From assembly GCF_020283565.1 (NCBI RefSeq), contig NC_060059.1:5401501-5465500 (forward strand): a stretch of DNA of 64,000 bases, written 5' to 3'. This DNA is from Trifolium pratense. Lineage: Eukaryota; Streptophyta; Magnoliopsida; Fabales; Fabaceae. The translations under genes were made by a program, and so were the position numbers. The notes below the pieces were generated by a model. That model searched no databases. It worked only from the letters and a program-made list of their open reading frames with translations, and had not been told where the DNA came from. This document shows, piece by piece, positions 48,766 through 62,515 of the stretch. The stretch's first letter is position 1. Every line of letters starts with the position of its first letter.

Positions 48766-50117
48766 AAACTTGGGCTAAGGCTCGTGTATATATCATGGGC
48801 TAAAGGCCAAACTTTACAACTTGCCTTTGGAAGAAGGACCTAGATGGCTAGTCCACTTGTACCAAAAAACATTATAGATGATTTTTCTTTCCTTCCCCAA
48901 ATTTCTCTTTTTCGGCAGAAAATTTTAGAGAATGTTTTCTGAATTTTATTTTATATAAATTTGACCAAAGTTCACTAAAAAAAAATAATTTGGAAAACAG
49001 TTTCCAAAGTTTTCTGCGTGTTTTGCGATAAAACAGTATATTTTTTGCTTGAACGGAGTAGATTTTTCTAATTAAACAAAAATTAGACTAGTATACGGAT
49101 AGTAGATCAAAGAAGGCCCAAACTACGCAAGCCACCATCAGCTGCATGACACTCGTCTGCATATGATAAACTAGTATTTTAAAAAATTAAGACGGGAGCC
49201 CATGAGATGAAAGTGCCTCATGAGTCATGACGTAACTCATCTATTATTATATGGGTGTTGTTAATGCCTGGAGCACTCTTTAAACATTCAATTTTAATAA
49301 ATTTTTTATTCAAAAAATTAAATGGTACAATTTTCAATTCATTGACTTTACGTATTTTCATAAAAAAAATCTATAAAATAGTATTTACTATCTAAAGTCT
49401 TAAAGAGTGTCCAAGAAATACTGGTTAGCATTTGCCTTATTATATAGTGATTAGAGAAGAAACTTTATTCAGTCTTGAGAACCAATTTTTTTTAGAGCAA
49501 TCTTGAGAACCAATTGTTAGAACTTAAACAGATAAGAAGAGTTCAATTGAAAAGAGTCACATTTTTTTATAAAAAAACTCTCATGATTTTGAGCACTACA
49601 TTAACTTTTCTCTATACAATATATGTTAGATATTATGGAACCGGATCTCTTCTTGCTCTTTATATTCTATCATCTCTCCAATTTTGATCTAACAGCTGAT
49701 ATTTACAAAAGAATAAATTAATGTAAAAAAATGTTCGAGAGAGATACTTAAAAAAAAAAACAGAGAGAGAAAGAGAGTGTATGAATTCAATGGCTAAAAT
49801 TAGCACAAAACTAAAACTATGAGGAAAAATGTAGGAGATGGTTCAGATATTATACATTCTCTTGTACTCCATGCGGCCTTATATATAAACAAAACTCAAC
49901 AAAAAAATTTGGCCTTAAATATATATAAAAATTACCAAAATCAACTTTATTTAATGTTATTTTTCTAAAATTATCCTCATATTGTTCTGCTTTTTAAGAT
50001 GATTGTAAAGTCTCAATGTAAAGTTAATATATTGTAAGATCATTTTAGTAATTGTAATAGAAATTTTACATAAAATTAAAATAAAAAACAGCTTCCTAAT
50101 ATATAAGTGTGCAAATT
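48766..50117. other. AT-rich spacer, no gene seen
   Basis: Only short open frames and simple tracts. 48880-49030 contains a partly self-complementary stretch without clear ends. Confidence 0.4.
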
Positions 50118-50599
50118 ATAAACAGCCGGTCCTAATTTTTTAGAGAGACAAGCCCCTCATTCTTTCTAAGTTTTCTTCTCCTCCTTTCATAAAAAGGGGG
50201 TGATTTTGGGTCTTTTTCGATCCAAAATCACCCCTTTGCATCTTTTTCTATTTTTTTTGTGTGTTTTTTTGTGATTTCGTCGTCCCGTCTTTGTGCGGTG
50301 TTTGTATCTCAGTCTTGTTGTGGTGTTCGTTTGATTGAATTGGCAGATCAACCTCGGTCAACTACTGGTGATTAAGTTCGTCAACGATGCAGATCCGGAG
50401 GCATAGGTATTCCGGTTACTTTAATTTTATCACATTATTTGTAGGCATGAGTATGCCGTTTTATGCTATTAACTTGGATGTTGTGAGTTTGTTCGCAGAT
50501 TCATCCTTTTCGTTTTTAGCGATATTGAATTTGTGCTTAAATATGATGTACTCTACCAATTTGAATGAATGAATATCTTTTATTTTAATAAAAAAAAAT
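50118..50599 (+). mobile_element. Poly(A) retroposon with 10-bp target-site duplication
   Basis: Ends in 'tattttaat' plus eight or nine a's. 'tgtgcaaatt' flanks it at 50108-50117 and 50600-50609. The body begins 'ataaacagccggtccta' and contains a short hairpin ('gggggtgattttggg' with 'ccaaaatcacccc'). No coding domain and no pol III boxes were seen, so it may be a short LINE remnant or a retroposed transcript. Confidence 0.6.
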
Positions 50600-50609
50600 T
50601 GTGCAAATT

Positions 50610-53600
50610 GACATACTTGCTTATAAAAGAGGCCGGAGTGAGTATGCTATATATTACTCCATATATCCATGTATCTGCGGATCCAGATATTAATCATATT
50701 ACAACCCTACCCTCATTGGTTAACTTTATATTGTTAACAATATCCAGGTATCTATATTGATGATTGATGAGAAGCCACAGTGGAATGATGAAATTAATAA
50801 CCCCTCTACGGGACAAAAGTTATGGATGGGTTTTATTTCTAGTGAATGGTGAGTGACACTCAATTTATTGCAAGTAGTGCAGAAGATTTAGGGAGATTGA
50901 TTTGGGGAAATCAGGTTCATGAAGTTTCATGTGAGGAATCAGAATTTTCCATTAGTTATCAATTGGTCACACATTAGTGACAACTGACAAGTCTTATTAG
51001 AAACAAAATGAGTTTGTAGCATTGTGAAGTTTCATTCAGTGTCAGCTATATTTCTTTAAAATAAAAAAAATCAACAATATTGTTAGGTGTAATTTCTACT
51101 CCTCAAGCTCGCATTGATTATTGATAAAGATTTTGCCATCCTTTAAGCCAAAGCACAATAATGTCTGCTAGGTTACATTGCTAGTTTCTTTGGGTGAACG
51201 ATTATTAGTCCTTTTAAAGCCCAAAACCTTCCTTAAATTGTAATATAATAATCACAAAAACTTATTCATACCCTTAAAATGAGTGCTAATGCTCTAAATA
51301 TATAGATTATATTTAGGGAAACCAATTTTTGATAAGTATATGATAAAAATATATGAGTTTAGTTTATCGACTATTTATACTAAGTTTATCTGCAATCAAC
51401 TAGATTATTTTTTACCACAACGATAATGAAACTATGTATATTTACTCGGAACTAGATACTATATCGTCATTAACCATACAGTCAGAAGTTGCTAGTGTTG
51501 CTTGGTCAAAATTGAACGGCATAGATTTTTTGATGCAGTTTTAATTTTCCAAGACAGTAGTAAAACATTCTGACTTTAAATATAAATCGTCTGATCTCAG
51601 TCAAGTGCTAGTTCGGATCTCGCTGACCGTATGCACTCAATCTGGATCCATGTTTGCTCACATACCATTATTATAACTTTATACCTGCCTGCCAATCAAC
51701 AATATGCAATTATTAGATTGAAAAATAGTTTGTGGCCAAAATAATTATACCAATTTGTTTACTATTTCTAGTACTAGTATTGTTCAACGGACGCGACCAT
51801 GACATAATTAAATGGGAAATATGATGTCTTTAATTTGTTTGATTTTATGGGTGAAGTTGAATCTATATAAGGTAGGTAGTTGAGTTGAGTTAATGAATTA
51901 TGAAACTGAACCTTCCATGTATGTATGGGTCCAAGTACTAGTAAACCATCACTTTAGGCACAAACATGCTTTTGTTTTCGCTTCAATAATTTAGTACCAT
52001 TTGGTCCTCCTAGTAATATTGCTACCTTCTTTTTAAGTACTTATGTTTCCATACATTGATATTTAATTCTCAAATTATTCTTTTCCATTAGTGCAACATG
52101 TTTATAAAACTTCTTGCTATAACTTCCTCCCTAGTTAGTTGGCGATTTTATTGAAGTCAATGATCTCTGTTGTCAATGATCAAGATCATTGACGAAAATA
52201 AGTCATTGATCTTGATCGTTGAAGAAAATTTTAATAGTTGAGATTCAAAGTTTTTCATTTGTCAAAGATGATGCATGTGCTCAATGATCATAGTCAAAAT
52301 TCCCACCATAAAATATGTACAATATTCCTCCATGGCATCTTGTATCATAGTCATGGTCAAAATTCAAAAGCAAATGAACGATTAAAATGGAATAACATGA
52401 AGAACATAACTCTGCAAAGGAAAAAAAGGTTATTGATGGATGGGAATAAAGATGTGAGTCAATGGAGTTGAGCCAAGTTGATGAAGACTCAAATATAACT
52501 TTCTTTCCCAGTTTCAGTGGCAACACTATCAAATCAAAGGTCATTTCTTAAGCATTGTCTCTTTTTCAGAAACCAAACCAAACTTTGTTGAATAAGGTGG
52601 GAGGGAGAGGGAGTGTTTGGTGCAATGGACATTCATCCTTTGGATTCTTAATGGAACTAGCTAGCTACCAGTTATTCTCACCCATGTCAATCTGTCTTAT
52701 CAAGCTCTGAAAATTTTACTATTCTATACGTGATTTTCTGTGGGAATGTGACATATTATAAGTGAAAGATCACAAAATAACAAATAAAAAACAACAATTC
52801 TGCCAGCCCTCGTGAAAAAGCAGACTTCTTTTGGAGTACATTATTGTGTCCACATCGGTATTTCAAGTGTGAGTTGATTCTCAAGTCGGATGGAACAATG
52901 AATGTTGAATGATTTATAAGTGAAAGCATCCATAAATCTAACGACTTAAGATTTTGGGTTAAAGTGTGGTGTCCAACTCACTTGTATACTTATTCAAAGT
53001 CCGATGTGATGATCCTCGAACCCCTCAATGACTCAACACCACCTAATATTTTTAAGATCTTGTTAACAAGTGTGTCTTATTCGAACACTTGTTAAATTTT
53101 AAAAGTGGAAATAACCGATTTGTTTTTAAGATGTTAAATATACAATTTAAAAAAAAAAAAAAAAATTAGTTCTTATAGGTTTAAAAACTCAAAATATGCT
53201 CGTTTAAGTCTTTAGGTTCGAATTGGTGTCAATTCTTGTGTTTGGTCGATCCATACAGACAAAGTTTTGTCCCGACTTCAAATGAATTTATGTTCATAGA
53301 CTATGAGAATAGTGTTTATTAGTCATTGATAGGGATTCCAAATTTAAGAAAGAAAAAAAAATAGGAATTGAACCAATTTTTTTTTTTTTAATCAGCAAAA
53401 AAATATTATTAATTAAGACATACTCTAGAACAAAGAGTACTAGAGTAGCAACCAAAAAGAAAATACAGATTTGTTCCGGCAAAGATTACAAGGTCGAGCC
53501 TATCCCCTAAACAAAACCAAGACGCACCAAAATTATTAGACTGTATTTTTCTCATAAATCTGTTTCTTGGGATTGAGTTGTGATCGTTTGTGAATCAACC

Positions 53601-56040
53601 CCATTTAATCGCAATGTTCATATTTTGTTATCATATGTGGACAGCCCAACAAATTTAACGTGCAGGCTTAGGGGGGCTAGGTTAAATAGGACATATTACT
53701 CGTTTAAGTTTATGGTGTATATAAGTGATATATATTTTTTTTTTTATCATCCACGACTTTATTGTTACCGTTAAATCAATAGTCTCACCGTAACATATTG
53801 ATCGAATGTTGAAAATAAATTTGTACATGATGAAATACTTGTTTTACTTGTACATATTAGCCTCCATATTTTATGTGAGTAGTGGCACCTTAATTACCTT
53901 ACTGTTTCAGGAATGGTAGTAGTAAGTAATGAAAGGGATTTGAAAGAAGAATCAAGTACAGTATATAAGTTGAGAGGTACCTATGAGTATGGTGCCATAC
54001 CATGGTGTGTAGTGGTGACTTGTAGCGGATGTTTGTGAATGGTGGCTTTCTTTTGCCAGTTTTTCACTTTTACCACATTTGATACAAACAACACTGACAA
54101 TACTCTAGCTAGCCAAAGCAACTCTGTTACTCTGTTTCACCCCCTCGTGTGTGTTTGTACTGCTATTTTTCTTCTCTCTTTTTCACTTTGGAATTTAACC
54201 ACATCACTCACATGTCATCCACTACAAATATATTACTATTTTCATATTAGTTAGTTGCTCCATTATTTTCTTCTTTTTTAGGATAATGAATTGAAAACCA
54301 TACATTACCGGCTGGCCCAATAATCTTCAAAATTAAGGGAGGCCTAAAGCAAATTTTACTGCATGAGATCTTTTTTTTTTGTGTGTACTTGAGACTTTTC
54401 ATATGTATATAGAGCCTTTTTGTTGGAGGCCTAAAGCTAAGGCTTTAGTAGCCTTACCCTTAGGCCGACCCTGCCTATAATTAAGGTTGAATCAGTTTCA
54501 TTAAAAAGTGACATAAACCTTAATATAGTTCTTAAAAAAAAGAATGAATGAAAAATAATTAGTGTTAAATTATTTGGTATCCGACTTATATTTTAACATT
54601 TAGACAAAATCTATTTATAATATGAATTTTTTAAATGTGAATAATATAAAAATATGACATGAAATTGAATTTTGTTTATCATGAACGGGTAGCTAATAAT
54701 ATAAGTTGAATATCAGAGTGTTTACCTAAATAAATTAATTGTCTTATAAGTCACATTTGAGAGGTGCATGATTAGTCTGCATAGTTAGATAAGGTTTCAT
54801 TTTATGTCAACTAGTAATATGGAAGAAGTTGCATGGCCTTTTCATATATGCACAATTTTGAATAATGGGGCCAGGCCAATGTATCACTATCTATAGTGTT
54901 TCTACTTTTTGCCTATGTGAGGTCATGTATATGGAACCTTAAGAAAAAGAAATCGGGCTTCAAAGAGAAATAGTTTGATTAGTTAATTAAATTAAATATC
55001 TAATTATGAATGAATTTTTAAAAATCATCACATCAAAAGATAAAAACTCAAATTTCATCTCTATATAATAAATCAATTTCGTCACGTTAAAATAATTTGG
55101 TCAGTAGCATTAATACACAACTTTTAAAATTATATTACCAATTTCTCTTTGTGGAATACTAGTAATTTAGCTAATTTTCTTATGTTCATATTCTTGAGTC
55201 TTGAATATGTTTTCTTTCGTTTTCATAGAAAACACATTAGTCAAAGTACATAAAAAGAAGCAAGAATATAAGCGCATAAAGTTGGAAATTAGATGCTATG
55301 GGTTGTTTCAAAAATTGAAATGTAACATCAGTACTCATCAGTTACGCTAATTGTTAACTCACTCAAGCGTCGTATGCGGTTAGTTGGAATAAAGAAGTGA
55401 TGGTTTAAGGATAGTTAACTAAGCAATTTTGTAAAGTACAACTAAATAAATACTACTACAAAGTGCGTATTGGGTTTAGTCCATCTATAGTATAAAAAAA
55501 AAATACTACAAAGTAACAACATACTACTAAGTACACACAACTAAAAACCTAACACCTAAAGAAAGTAGAAAGATACTACAAAGATAGAAAAAAGAAACAA
55601 ACCAAAAATTACATGACCAAGATTCCTTTTCGTCCATTATTCACGCAATGATAAATTTAGGTTGTTGATTTAAGATCAAAACAGTCTAAATCACTTATAT
55701 AGTAAAATAATCGCAACCGTTTATTTATATTGGATGGTTAAGACCTGTAACTGCGTAGTTAATTATGGTGGGCAATTCAATTCCGATTTACACCAACAAA
55801 AAAACAAGACATACTATCCCAAAAAAAAGCCGCAACATTTCAACAACAAAAAAACTCAAAGAGAATGGAGGGTCAACCACTAAAACAAGACATACACCAA
55901 GGGGACCTCCAACCAACCAGGATCACTGAGATCCAACTTCACATTCCAACAAACTCTAACAGTTCCAACACAAAATAAGATGCATCTGTTTAAGGGAAGT
56001 TAATTATATGTGTATATTTAGGTTTTATGTAATTTTAGGT
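50610..56040. other. Long gene-poor spacer
   Basis: I find no gene. Small items: near-palindromes 'tcaatgatcaagatcattga' at about 52171-52190 with a second version at 52203-52227; a dispersed-repeat stretch at 52850-53050; and a possible worn MITE at 54308-54474 (ends 'ccggctggcccaa' and 'taggccgaccctg'). Short open frames at 52238-52471 and 54039-54254 have no recognisable family. Confidence 0.45.
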
Positions 56041-56490
56041 CAAGGTTTAAAGAGCACTAGCAAACATATTATGAAGTGGCTTGCATACTAAAGGTGTCAA
56101 TAATTCTATTTTGAACTAGGCCAAAGTTCAATCCTACTCGGACTCTTCACCCATCTCCAGTTCACTACATACTCAGCCCATAGTGCGCCCAGAATTCTTT
56201 GGCAACGACTCTCATCTATCAATGGCCACTAACGACCACTGCCACCAGTTTTGCTCATTGAAATCCTCTGTCCGTAATGGTTTAGTTAGGCTCCACGATG
56301 GATCTCCATGGCCCTATAAATACACTCCTTCATTGCGAAGCAAGTAATCACAAAAAACTCTCACTATTTGCTCTCTTACTTACTTGAGCGTTAGAATGTT
56401 CACAGTTAACCTCGGCTCCACCTTAACAGACGAACACTATTAAAACTTGAATCGTCATTCTCGATCACCTCATGTCAAGTTCTTAACGGT
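56041..56490. mobile_element. Possible LTR-retroelement remnant
   Basis: 'gccctataaatacactcc' followed by 'tctcactatttgctctctta' and 'cttgagcgttagaatgttc' resembles the transcription-start part of a gypsy-type LTR. No second LTR or coding region was found. Confidence 0.3.
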
Positions 56491-56493
56491 GAA

Positions 56494-57693
56494 ATGGATC
56501 CTCGGCTGCGGTTAGGGTTGGGAACAGGCCAGGTCAGGCCAGGCCTTGACAGGCCTGAGCCTGGCCTACGATTTTTTTTTCAGGCCTGAGCCTGGCCTGT
56601 GGCCTATCAAATGTTATTTTTTTTGGCCTGGCCTGAGCCTTTTAAAAGTCTGGCCTGACCTTGTAGCCTGTTTAAAAGCCTGTGTTACATTAAAGCTTCT
56701 CTCTATAGTTTTTTTAAATAGGCTAAACAGGCCTTAAAAAGTTCACATTTTAATTTTTATAATTTCTACAACATTAAGAAAAAGCTAATAATATGATTAA
56801 CACAATAATTAAAAACTAATAAAATAACAAATACGATTACGAAAAGTCGCAATAATTAAAAGCTAATAATATTTATATAAATAATATTTTTTTATAAGAT
56901 ATAAATAATAATATTATATAAATAATAATTATTATAAACAGGCCGGCCTATCAGGCTTCGTAGGCCTTTTTAGAAGCCTAAGCCTGGCCTATTTATGTAA
57001 ACAGGCCGTTTTCAAAGCCTAAGCCTGGCATTTTTAATAACCAGGCCAGGCCAGACCAGGCTTATACAGGCCAGGCCGAAGGCCCCTGTAGGCCGCCTGG
57101 CCTATTCCCAACCCTAGCTGCGGTAAATATCTGCTGCAATGCCTGCTGCTAAATTTGGACTATCTGATTGATCCGACGGCTTGAAATAAAAGACACAAAA
57201 TCATTCGTTTCACAGCATATATCTATTGGTTTAATCCCCAAGATGAACATGACTCAAATAATCGATCAAAGAGTCTCTCATGTTTGCAAAAATCAATTTC
57301 TCAGCTTTTTCCCCAATAGAATGAACTCAAATAGAAATACAATTCAATTCAATGAATTATAATTAACTCAAAATTACATGGAGAAGAGGGAGAATTCATT
57401 GATACTGTATACTCTCCAACAAAATTAGATTTATCCCTTTATGCTTTTGCACAAGCTCCACTGCTCACTGCAGCCGCCCTCCTCTTTTCCGCCACAGATG
57501 AGATTGCATGACGTCGACACCGCCGCTGCGAAGAAGATGCACAAAGTCCGTAGGAAATATGTGATTTAGTTAACCTGTATCCACCGCACAATCAATGTTA
57601 TTTGTGCCTTCTATTTCAAACCGCATGATCAATCAAATGGTGTTGATTTAGCAGCAGGCATTGCAGCAGATATTTGCCGCTGCAGAGGATCCA
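56494..57693. mobile_element. Inverted-repeat element split by a hAT MITE
   Basis: If the MITE at 56513-57116 and one 8-bp copy are removed, the left sequence 'ggatcctcggctgcggtaaa' ... 'ctgctgctaaat' is the inverse of 57645-57693 ('atttagcagcaggcattgca' ... 'gaggatcc'), about 49 bp each. The 480-bp interior has no clear gene. Confidence 0.7.
56513..57116. mobile_element. hAT-type MITE with 8-bp target-site duplication
   Basis: Ends 'tagggttgggaacaggccag' and inverse 'ggcctattcccaaccct-a'. Perfect 8-bp duplications 'gctgcggt' lie at 56505-56512 and 57117-57124. The 604-bp body is filled with 'aggcctgagcctggcct' motifs around an AT-rich centre. An isolated end of the same family lies at about 12125-12150 ('tagggttgggaataggtcc'). 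Confidence 0.93.
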
Positions 57694-58864
57694 GGTCGGG
57701 AATTTTTTATACTCCGGCCAACTCATTAAATAACTTGATTGTGTATATAAATGGAAGATTTAAGAATAGGAATTAGGAACAAACACATAAAATATTCAAT
57801 TTATCTCGTTTTAAAAGCAAATTTGACCAATTTTTACAGAAGAAAGAGAAAACAAGAAACTTCTCCACTTCAATAATTATCAAACATGATGAACACAAGG
57901 GCAATAAAACGATGAACACGAGGGCAATAAAAAAAAAAAAAAAAAAACAAAGTGCCATAATCCGTGATTTTTTGTTATCTTTCTTTGTTGGCACATTAAA
58001 CCACACTACTGATATGTATGAAACATTGCTATCTACAGAAGATGAAAACACCTCTAATTAGCATGTCATGTGCACATTTAATGGAAAATAGTGAAATCCT
58101 AATAGCATATATATAGTGAATGAGATAGTGAGAAGAGAACAACAAGACAGATCTTGTATATACTACACATTAAAAATAATTTCCAACAGTAATAGTACAA
58201 ACTTAAAACCAAACAAATTAAGAAAAATTAAGAATGTAACTCATCAATTAATATATCTATGTGTGAAATAGTGACGAGGCCAGGTAGCATAAACTTCAAA
58301 ACATTACAAAAGTACAATCAAGTTCAACACATCAATAAATAGAGAGAAGAAAAACAACATGGTTTCTCTGTTTTGTGAAGAGAAGGATAATCAAATAATT
58401 CATATAGTTACAAATTACTCCAAGTTACTACAACCTTAACATATTTTGTCATAAAGGGGTAAATGCAAACATAAACCAAAAAACAAAAAAGGAAACATAA
58501 ATCATCATCTTCTATGTACAATAGAGAGGGTCTATTCTCGATAATCACACCAAACCCAAACATCTTACATTCCCAATGAAACTCCCTTAAAAGGTTAACT
58601 CAAAATCAATATCAGCAGTAGTACTCACAAGAAGCAAGCAAGCAAGCACATCCAAAAACTCAACCTTAGTAACATTAATTAATGCATGATGATGATAACA
58701 AAAAAAAGCCCAAAAGGGTAAAAATTTAAGATGGCTGCTCTGCAACATTTTCTCTGTTCGGTTCTGGCAACGTTTGTGTTTTTTTTTTTTCTTTTGTACT
58801 AGGATTACTCATTTTTATTTATATATATAAAAATATATAAATATATATTGTCATCATTATTCAA
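57694..58864. other. Spacer and 3' region of the EPFL gene
   Basis: No gene. The last several hundred bases (58300-58864) probably include the EPFL 3' untranslated region. Confidence 0.4.
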
Positions 58865-59495
58865 TCAAGGCAAAAAAAGCTTGTTGCCACACTTGCAACG
58901 CCAAGCTTCTGGATAATACTCAAGACGTATGATAAAACCGGGTTGAACCGGAACATGAACCGGATGACATGGGTTGCACCAACCACACTTGGATCTACAT
59001 GATGGAGGCGTCGACCCTGGACCGCCAAGTTTCTTCTGCTCGGCCACTTCTCTCTTCCACTGTGATGCCGGAGACCCATTTTCCTTGTCTTTGTGCTTCA
59101 CTGTTCCGCTACCTGAAAATGAAAAATAAAAAATGAGTATTTTGGATTAAAAATTACTGATACGGACACGGATACAGATACTGATATGTTCACACCGTTA
59201 ATAATTTGGAAAAAATGACAGGATACAATATAATCATATATGTGTCCGTGCCTATCTAACATGTATCTGATAGCGAGACACGTCTAATTCAACTGAGACA
59301 CGTCTAATCCAAATAGTGTCTGTGTTTGGTATAGTTGAAAACTATTGAATTGGAAAATAGTTCTATGTTTGAAATGAACTTACTGGGTTGTGGTGCGAGA
59401 ATGGTTATGGCAAAAGTTGAAGAGAACAAGAGAAAAATGAAAATGAGTAACAACCAATGATGATGGTGGTGTTTGCGGTGGCGCAATACGCACAT
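58865..59495 (-). CDS. EPF-LIKE secreted signalling peptide precursor (CHALLAH-like group)
   Basis: Two exons, 59384-59495 and 58865-59112, join within a Ser codon (ccca|gtaagt ... ttttcag|gtagcgg) to give 119 residues. A short His-rich N-terminus precedes a hydrophobic signal peptide (LLLIFIFLLFSSTFA, about residues 15-32). The C-terminal mature peptide (about residues 67-119) has six cysteines: C76, C80, C83, C86, C110, C112. Between them are the conserved VHVPVQPG and EYYPEAWRCKCGNKLFLP. That spacing and ending match the EPFL4/5/6 (CHALLAH) subgroup, whose peptides are secreted ligands of ERECTA-family receptor kinases. They affect stem growth, inflorescence architecture and stomata. The two extra cysteines of stomagen-type EPF1/2 peptides are absent. 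Intact; the exact orthologue is not decided. Confidence 0.94.
59150..59300. repeat. gacac-type repeat in the EPFL intron
   Basis: 'gatacggacacggatacaga' and 'gagacacgtctaa' (twice) place a member of the gacac/gtgtc repeat family between the two EPFL exons. Confidence 0.5.
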
Positions 59496-62045
59496 GATGG
59501 TGAGGTGGAATGCGCACGTTAGTGAAGCTGGGAAGAAGAGGAAGAGGTTGATGAGAAAGATAGTTTGAGAGGAAGGTGTGTTTGGTATTATTAAATGTTG
59601 TTGCAGAAGTGTTGCAGATTGTTGCGTGTGTATGTTTTTGTTGAGAGAGAAAGAAAGTCCAAGTCAAAAGAGAAGAAAGAACCCCAAAGAGGGTGTGAGA
59701 GATCTTGTTTGAGTATCTGAGAAATTAGTGGACCCGGTGGTTTGGGGACATGGACCCTACTAAACTTCAGAATTATTTGTCATAAGGTGGTGTGTTGTGT
59801 TTTCCAACTTGTTAGTATTTAACATGGCAGCTATCCTCATTTTTATCCTTAGATTGAACTATGGTTAATTTTTACTTGCCTGTAGTTGATAAGTTGATTC
59901 AATTAGCTTATGCAAAAGAAAGAAAAATATATTTTTTTTACAAGTTAAAATGAGATATATAATATAAAACCAATCGACTAATCTCTTTAGCATAAGGTGT
60001 GTCAAAAAAGACTATAAGTATTTACAAATATTGTAATCGAAGAAAAACATAAAACATGAAGTTTACAAATTACACCAGGCCTAGACAAGTAAGTGGGCTC
60101 GACCACTAGCTATAGTAGTTAGAAACTATGTTTGAATTTGTTGACTTTAACCACCAGAAAGAATACAGTTTGACCTTGTCCAGTAGATTAAATAACAAGA
60201 AGATATAAAGATATAAAGATTGGGGGACATGAACATAACTCAGTCAAACCACGCAAAAGTGTAGTAATCAGCCTAACGAGTAATACAAAAATACAAACAG
60301 TAAAACTACTACAACAAAAGTGGTTGTAAGATCCAACAAGCAAACAAACACGTAGCACAAGCACAATTCAAAATTGCAAAAAAAGTGTGATGCGCGACTT
60401 ATGACAAGCATTAGAAACAGAGACGAACTCAAAGGAACGGAACCCTTGGAAATTAATGAATGAACCAGACTGCCAATAGCATAAAGAAAGTGAAGTCGTA
60501 TCTCTTTCAAGCAAATCAACAAAGTCCAGTATCAAATTACTCAAAATTGGAACAAAGTCTAGTATCAATTAGCTTAGAGTTTATCATTTTTTCTTCAAAT
60601 TATACCTCTGCCACCTTATTTTAAAAAATTAAATATTACTTAAACATAACTTTTTTTTATGTCATTTCATATTTTTTTTAAGTTGTGTCATTTCATATTT
60701 ATAAGTTCGTTCAACTGATAATTTTACCAAATACTACAAGATCAATTAATTAGTTTATTCACTATAAGCTAACTTATCTGCTATACCAAACAGAACCTAA
60801 GTTAAAGAATAAAAGTTGATTTAGTCTCTGTTTTGATAAATTTAAACTATAAGCTAGGTAGTTCCTGAGACTGATATTTTATAGCTGATGTGTGGCTTAA
60901 AGCAAAGGTATAAATATTGTTTGGTTGGAAATCACATAGTTGGATCATTGATTTTAGTAGATATTTGGACATTATAGATAATATTTTCGATGAGCTTGTG
61001 ACTATTTATCATGGGTTGAGACTTGCTAGAAACTTGAAATATGCCAGAATTTTGTGCAATATATTCGGATTCTCAAAATGTTATTGACCTCATCTTGAAA
61101 GACTGTAGCACATTTTACTGTTACGCAACTGTTGCTGATGTTATTTAGTATTAGATAGATAATTGAAATAGTTATAAGCAACAATATATATGTATAAAAG
61201 GAAATAAATAATTTTTGGTTTATGGTCAATTTGATTTATTTTTTCCATGTTTATTATAAAAATCGAAATTTGTGTCATGGGATAATATAAGAAATCAGGG
61301 TACCATAATATTCCGAGTGTTGGTAATTTTCTTTTGAAGTGAAGTTTTTTTTTTTTTGGTTGAAGAATTTATGGGGTTTGTGAGATGAATAAAGTGAAAA
61401 GAGTTCTCTAATGGTGGTGACAAGGTAGAAAATGAATTTTCAAATTTATGAATTTTAAATTTGATCTATGTGCATATTTGTTTTCGTCCAAATAATTTGA
61501 ACGAATTTTGATTTTCGTCCCTATAATTTGAACATATTTTGATTTTCGTTCTCAATACAAGTCAAATCAGTGTCAACTGACCACCTAACAGTGGTTCAAT
61601 CAACATATTGTGACCTTGTCAAATTTTTTGTGCGGCATAGCCAAATTAAAAGACTAAAACTTAAATTTCCTAATATTTCATAGACCAAAAATACATTTTG
61701 CCTAACTCTTTATAAAAACCAACACAATTGAGTAATCGTTTTTTCAATAACCGCAAACAATCTAATTGAGCCATAAGGAAGTAAATGATGATCATTTTAG
61801 AAATGAAGGAAGAAATTGTGTATTGCTAGTAATTGAGTCAAAAAGATGGAGAAGAAAGAGCTATTGAGGGTGGATGGCAACAAACAACGGCCGTGTAAAT
61901 CAGTGTACGTATGGGATTGAGAGTCTGTCTCGTACGAGACAAACATTTCATCTGACCCTTTGTGCTGGCTGGATCAATGCAATTAATGCCAATGCCAAAC
62001 CCCCCATTATTTCTCATTCAAGTGTTTTTAATCCATTAACAACTA
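59496..62045. other. EPFL upstream region and spacer
   Basis: 59500-59700 likely contains the leader and promoter. 60550-60800 carries the right half of a hAT-like MITE related to 38595-39182. 61440-61700 has 'tcgtccctataatttgaa' repeats of a worn foldback element. A 67-codon frame at 61874-62077 is slightly more GC-rich than its surroundings but is not recognised. Confidence 0.4.
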
Positions 62046-62344
62046 CTCACTTCGTCACAAGTTATAAGGGAAAATAAAAAAATCACATTTATTAAGAAAA
62101 AATAAAATATGAGAATTTGAAATATATTTTTGTGGGTTTTTCTTATAATAAGTTGAATACGAATATGTAAAAACAATTTTTATTGGTTGTTGTTTATTGA
62201 GAAAATGAGAGAGAGAAGAAATTAAATGCAATTTGCATTTAATTTTATGAAAATAAGGAAAAAAACATTCTTGAAAATAATTTTTTCTCTTATAATTTGG
62301 GAAAAAAATGGGTTTTTTTCCCTTATAATTTGGGGCGGAGGGAG
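62046..62344. mobile_element. Stowaway-like MITE with TA target duplication
   Basis: Left end 'ctcacttcgtcacaagttat' and inverse right end 'ataatttggggcggagggag', with ta on both sides (62044-62045, 62345-62346). 299 bp. The sequence to its right (62347-62515) matches the inner part of the Stowaway-like element at 38681-38938 and is probably the truncated host copy. Confidence 0.75.
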
Positions 62345-62515
62345 TACTTTTTTTTAAATTAATAAGTAGTACTATTATTTGACGAGTATTTTCAAAATAT
62401 AAAATTTCTATAATTTTTACTAATGCACAATTAAAAATATTCGTAATCATAATTAAGTATTGGTGTGCGTGCAGTAGTCAATTAATCCTTATATTTTGGG
62501 ACGAAGAGAGTAATA

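Noticed and set aside
57773..58051. Hydrophobic 92-codon minus-strand frame
   Set aside because: The Phe/Leu run comes from an A-run on the plus strand; no gene structure around it.
62055..62450. 131-codon open frame on the minus strand
   Set aside because: Lies across a Stowaway-like MITE; Lys/Asn/Phe-rich translation of AT-rich sequence.
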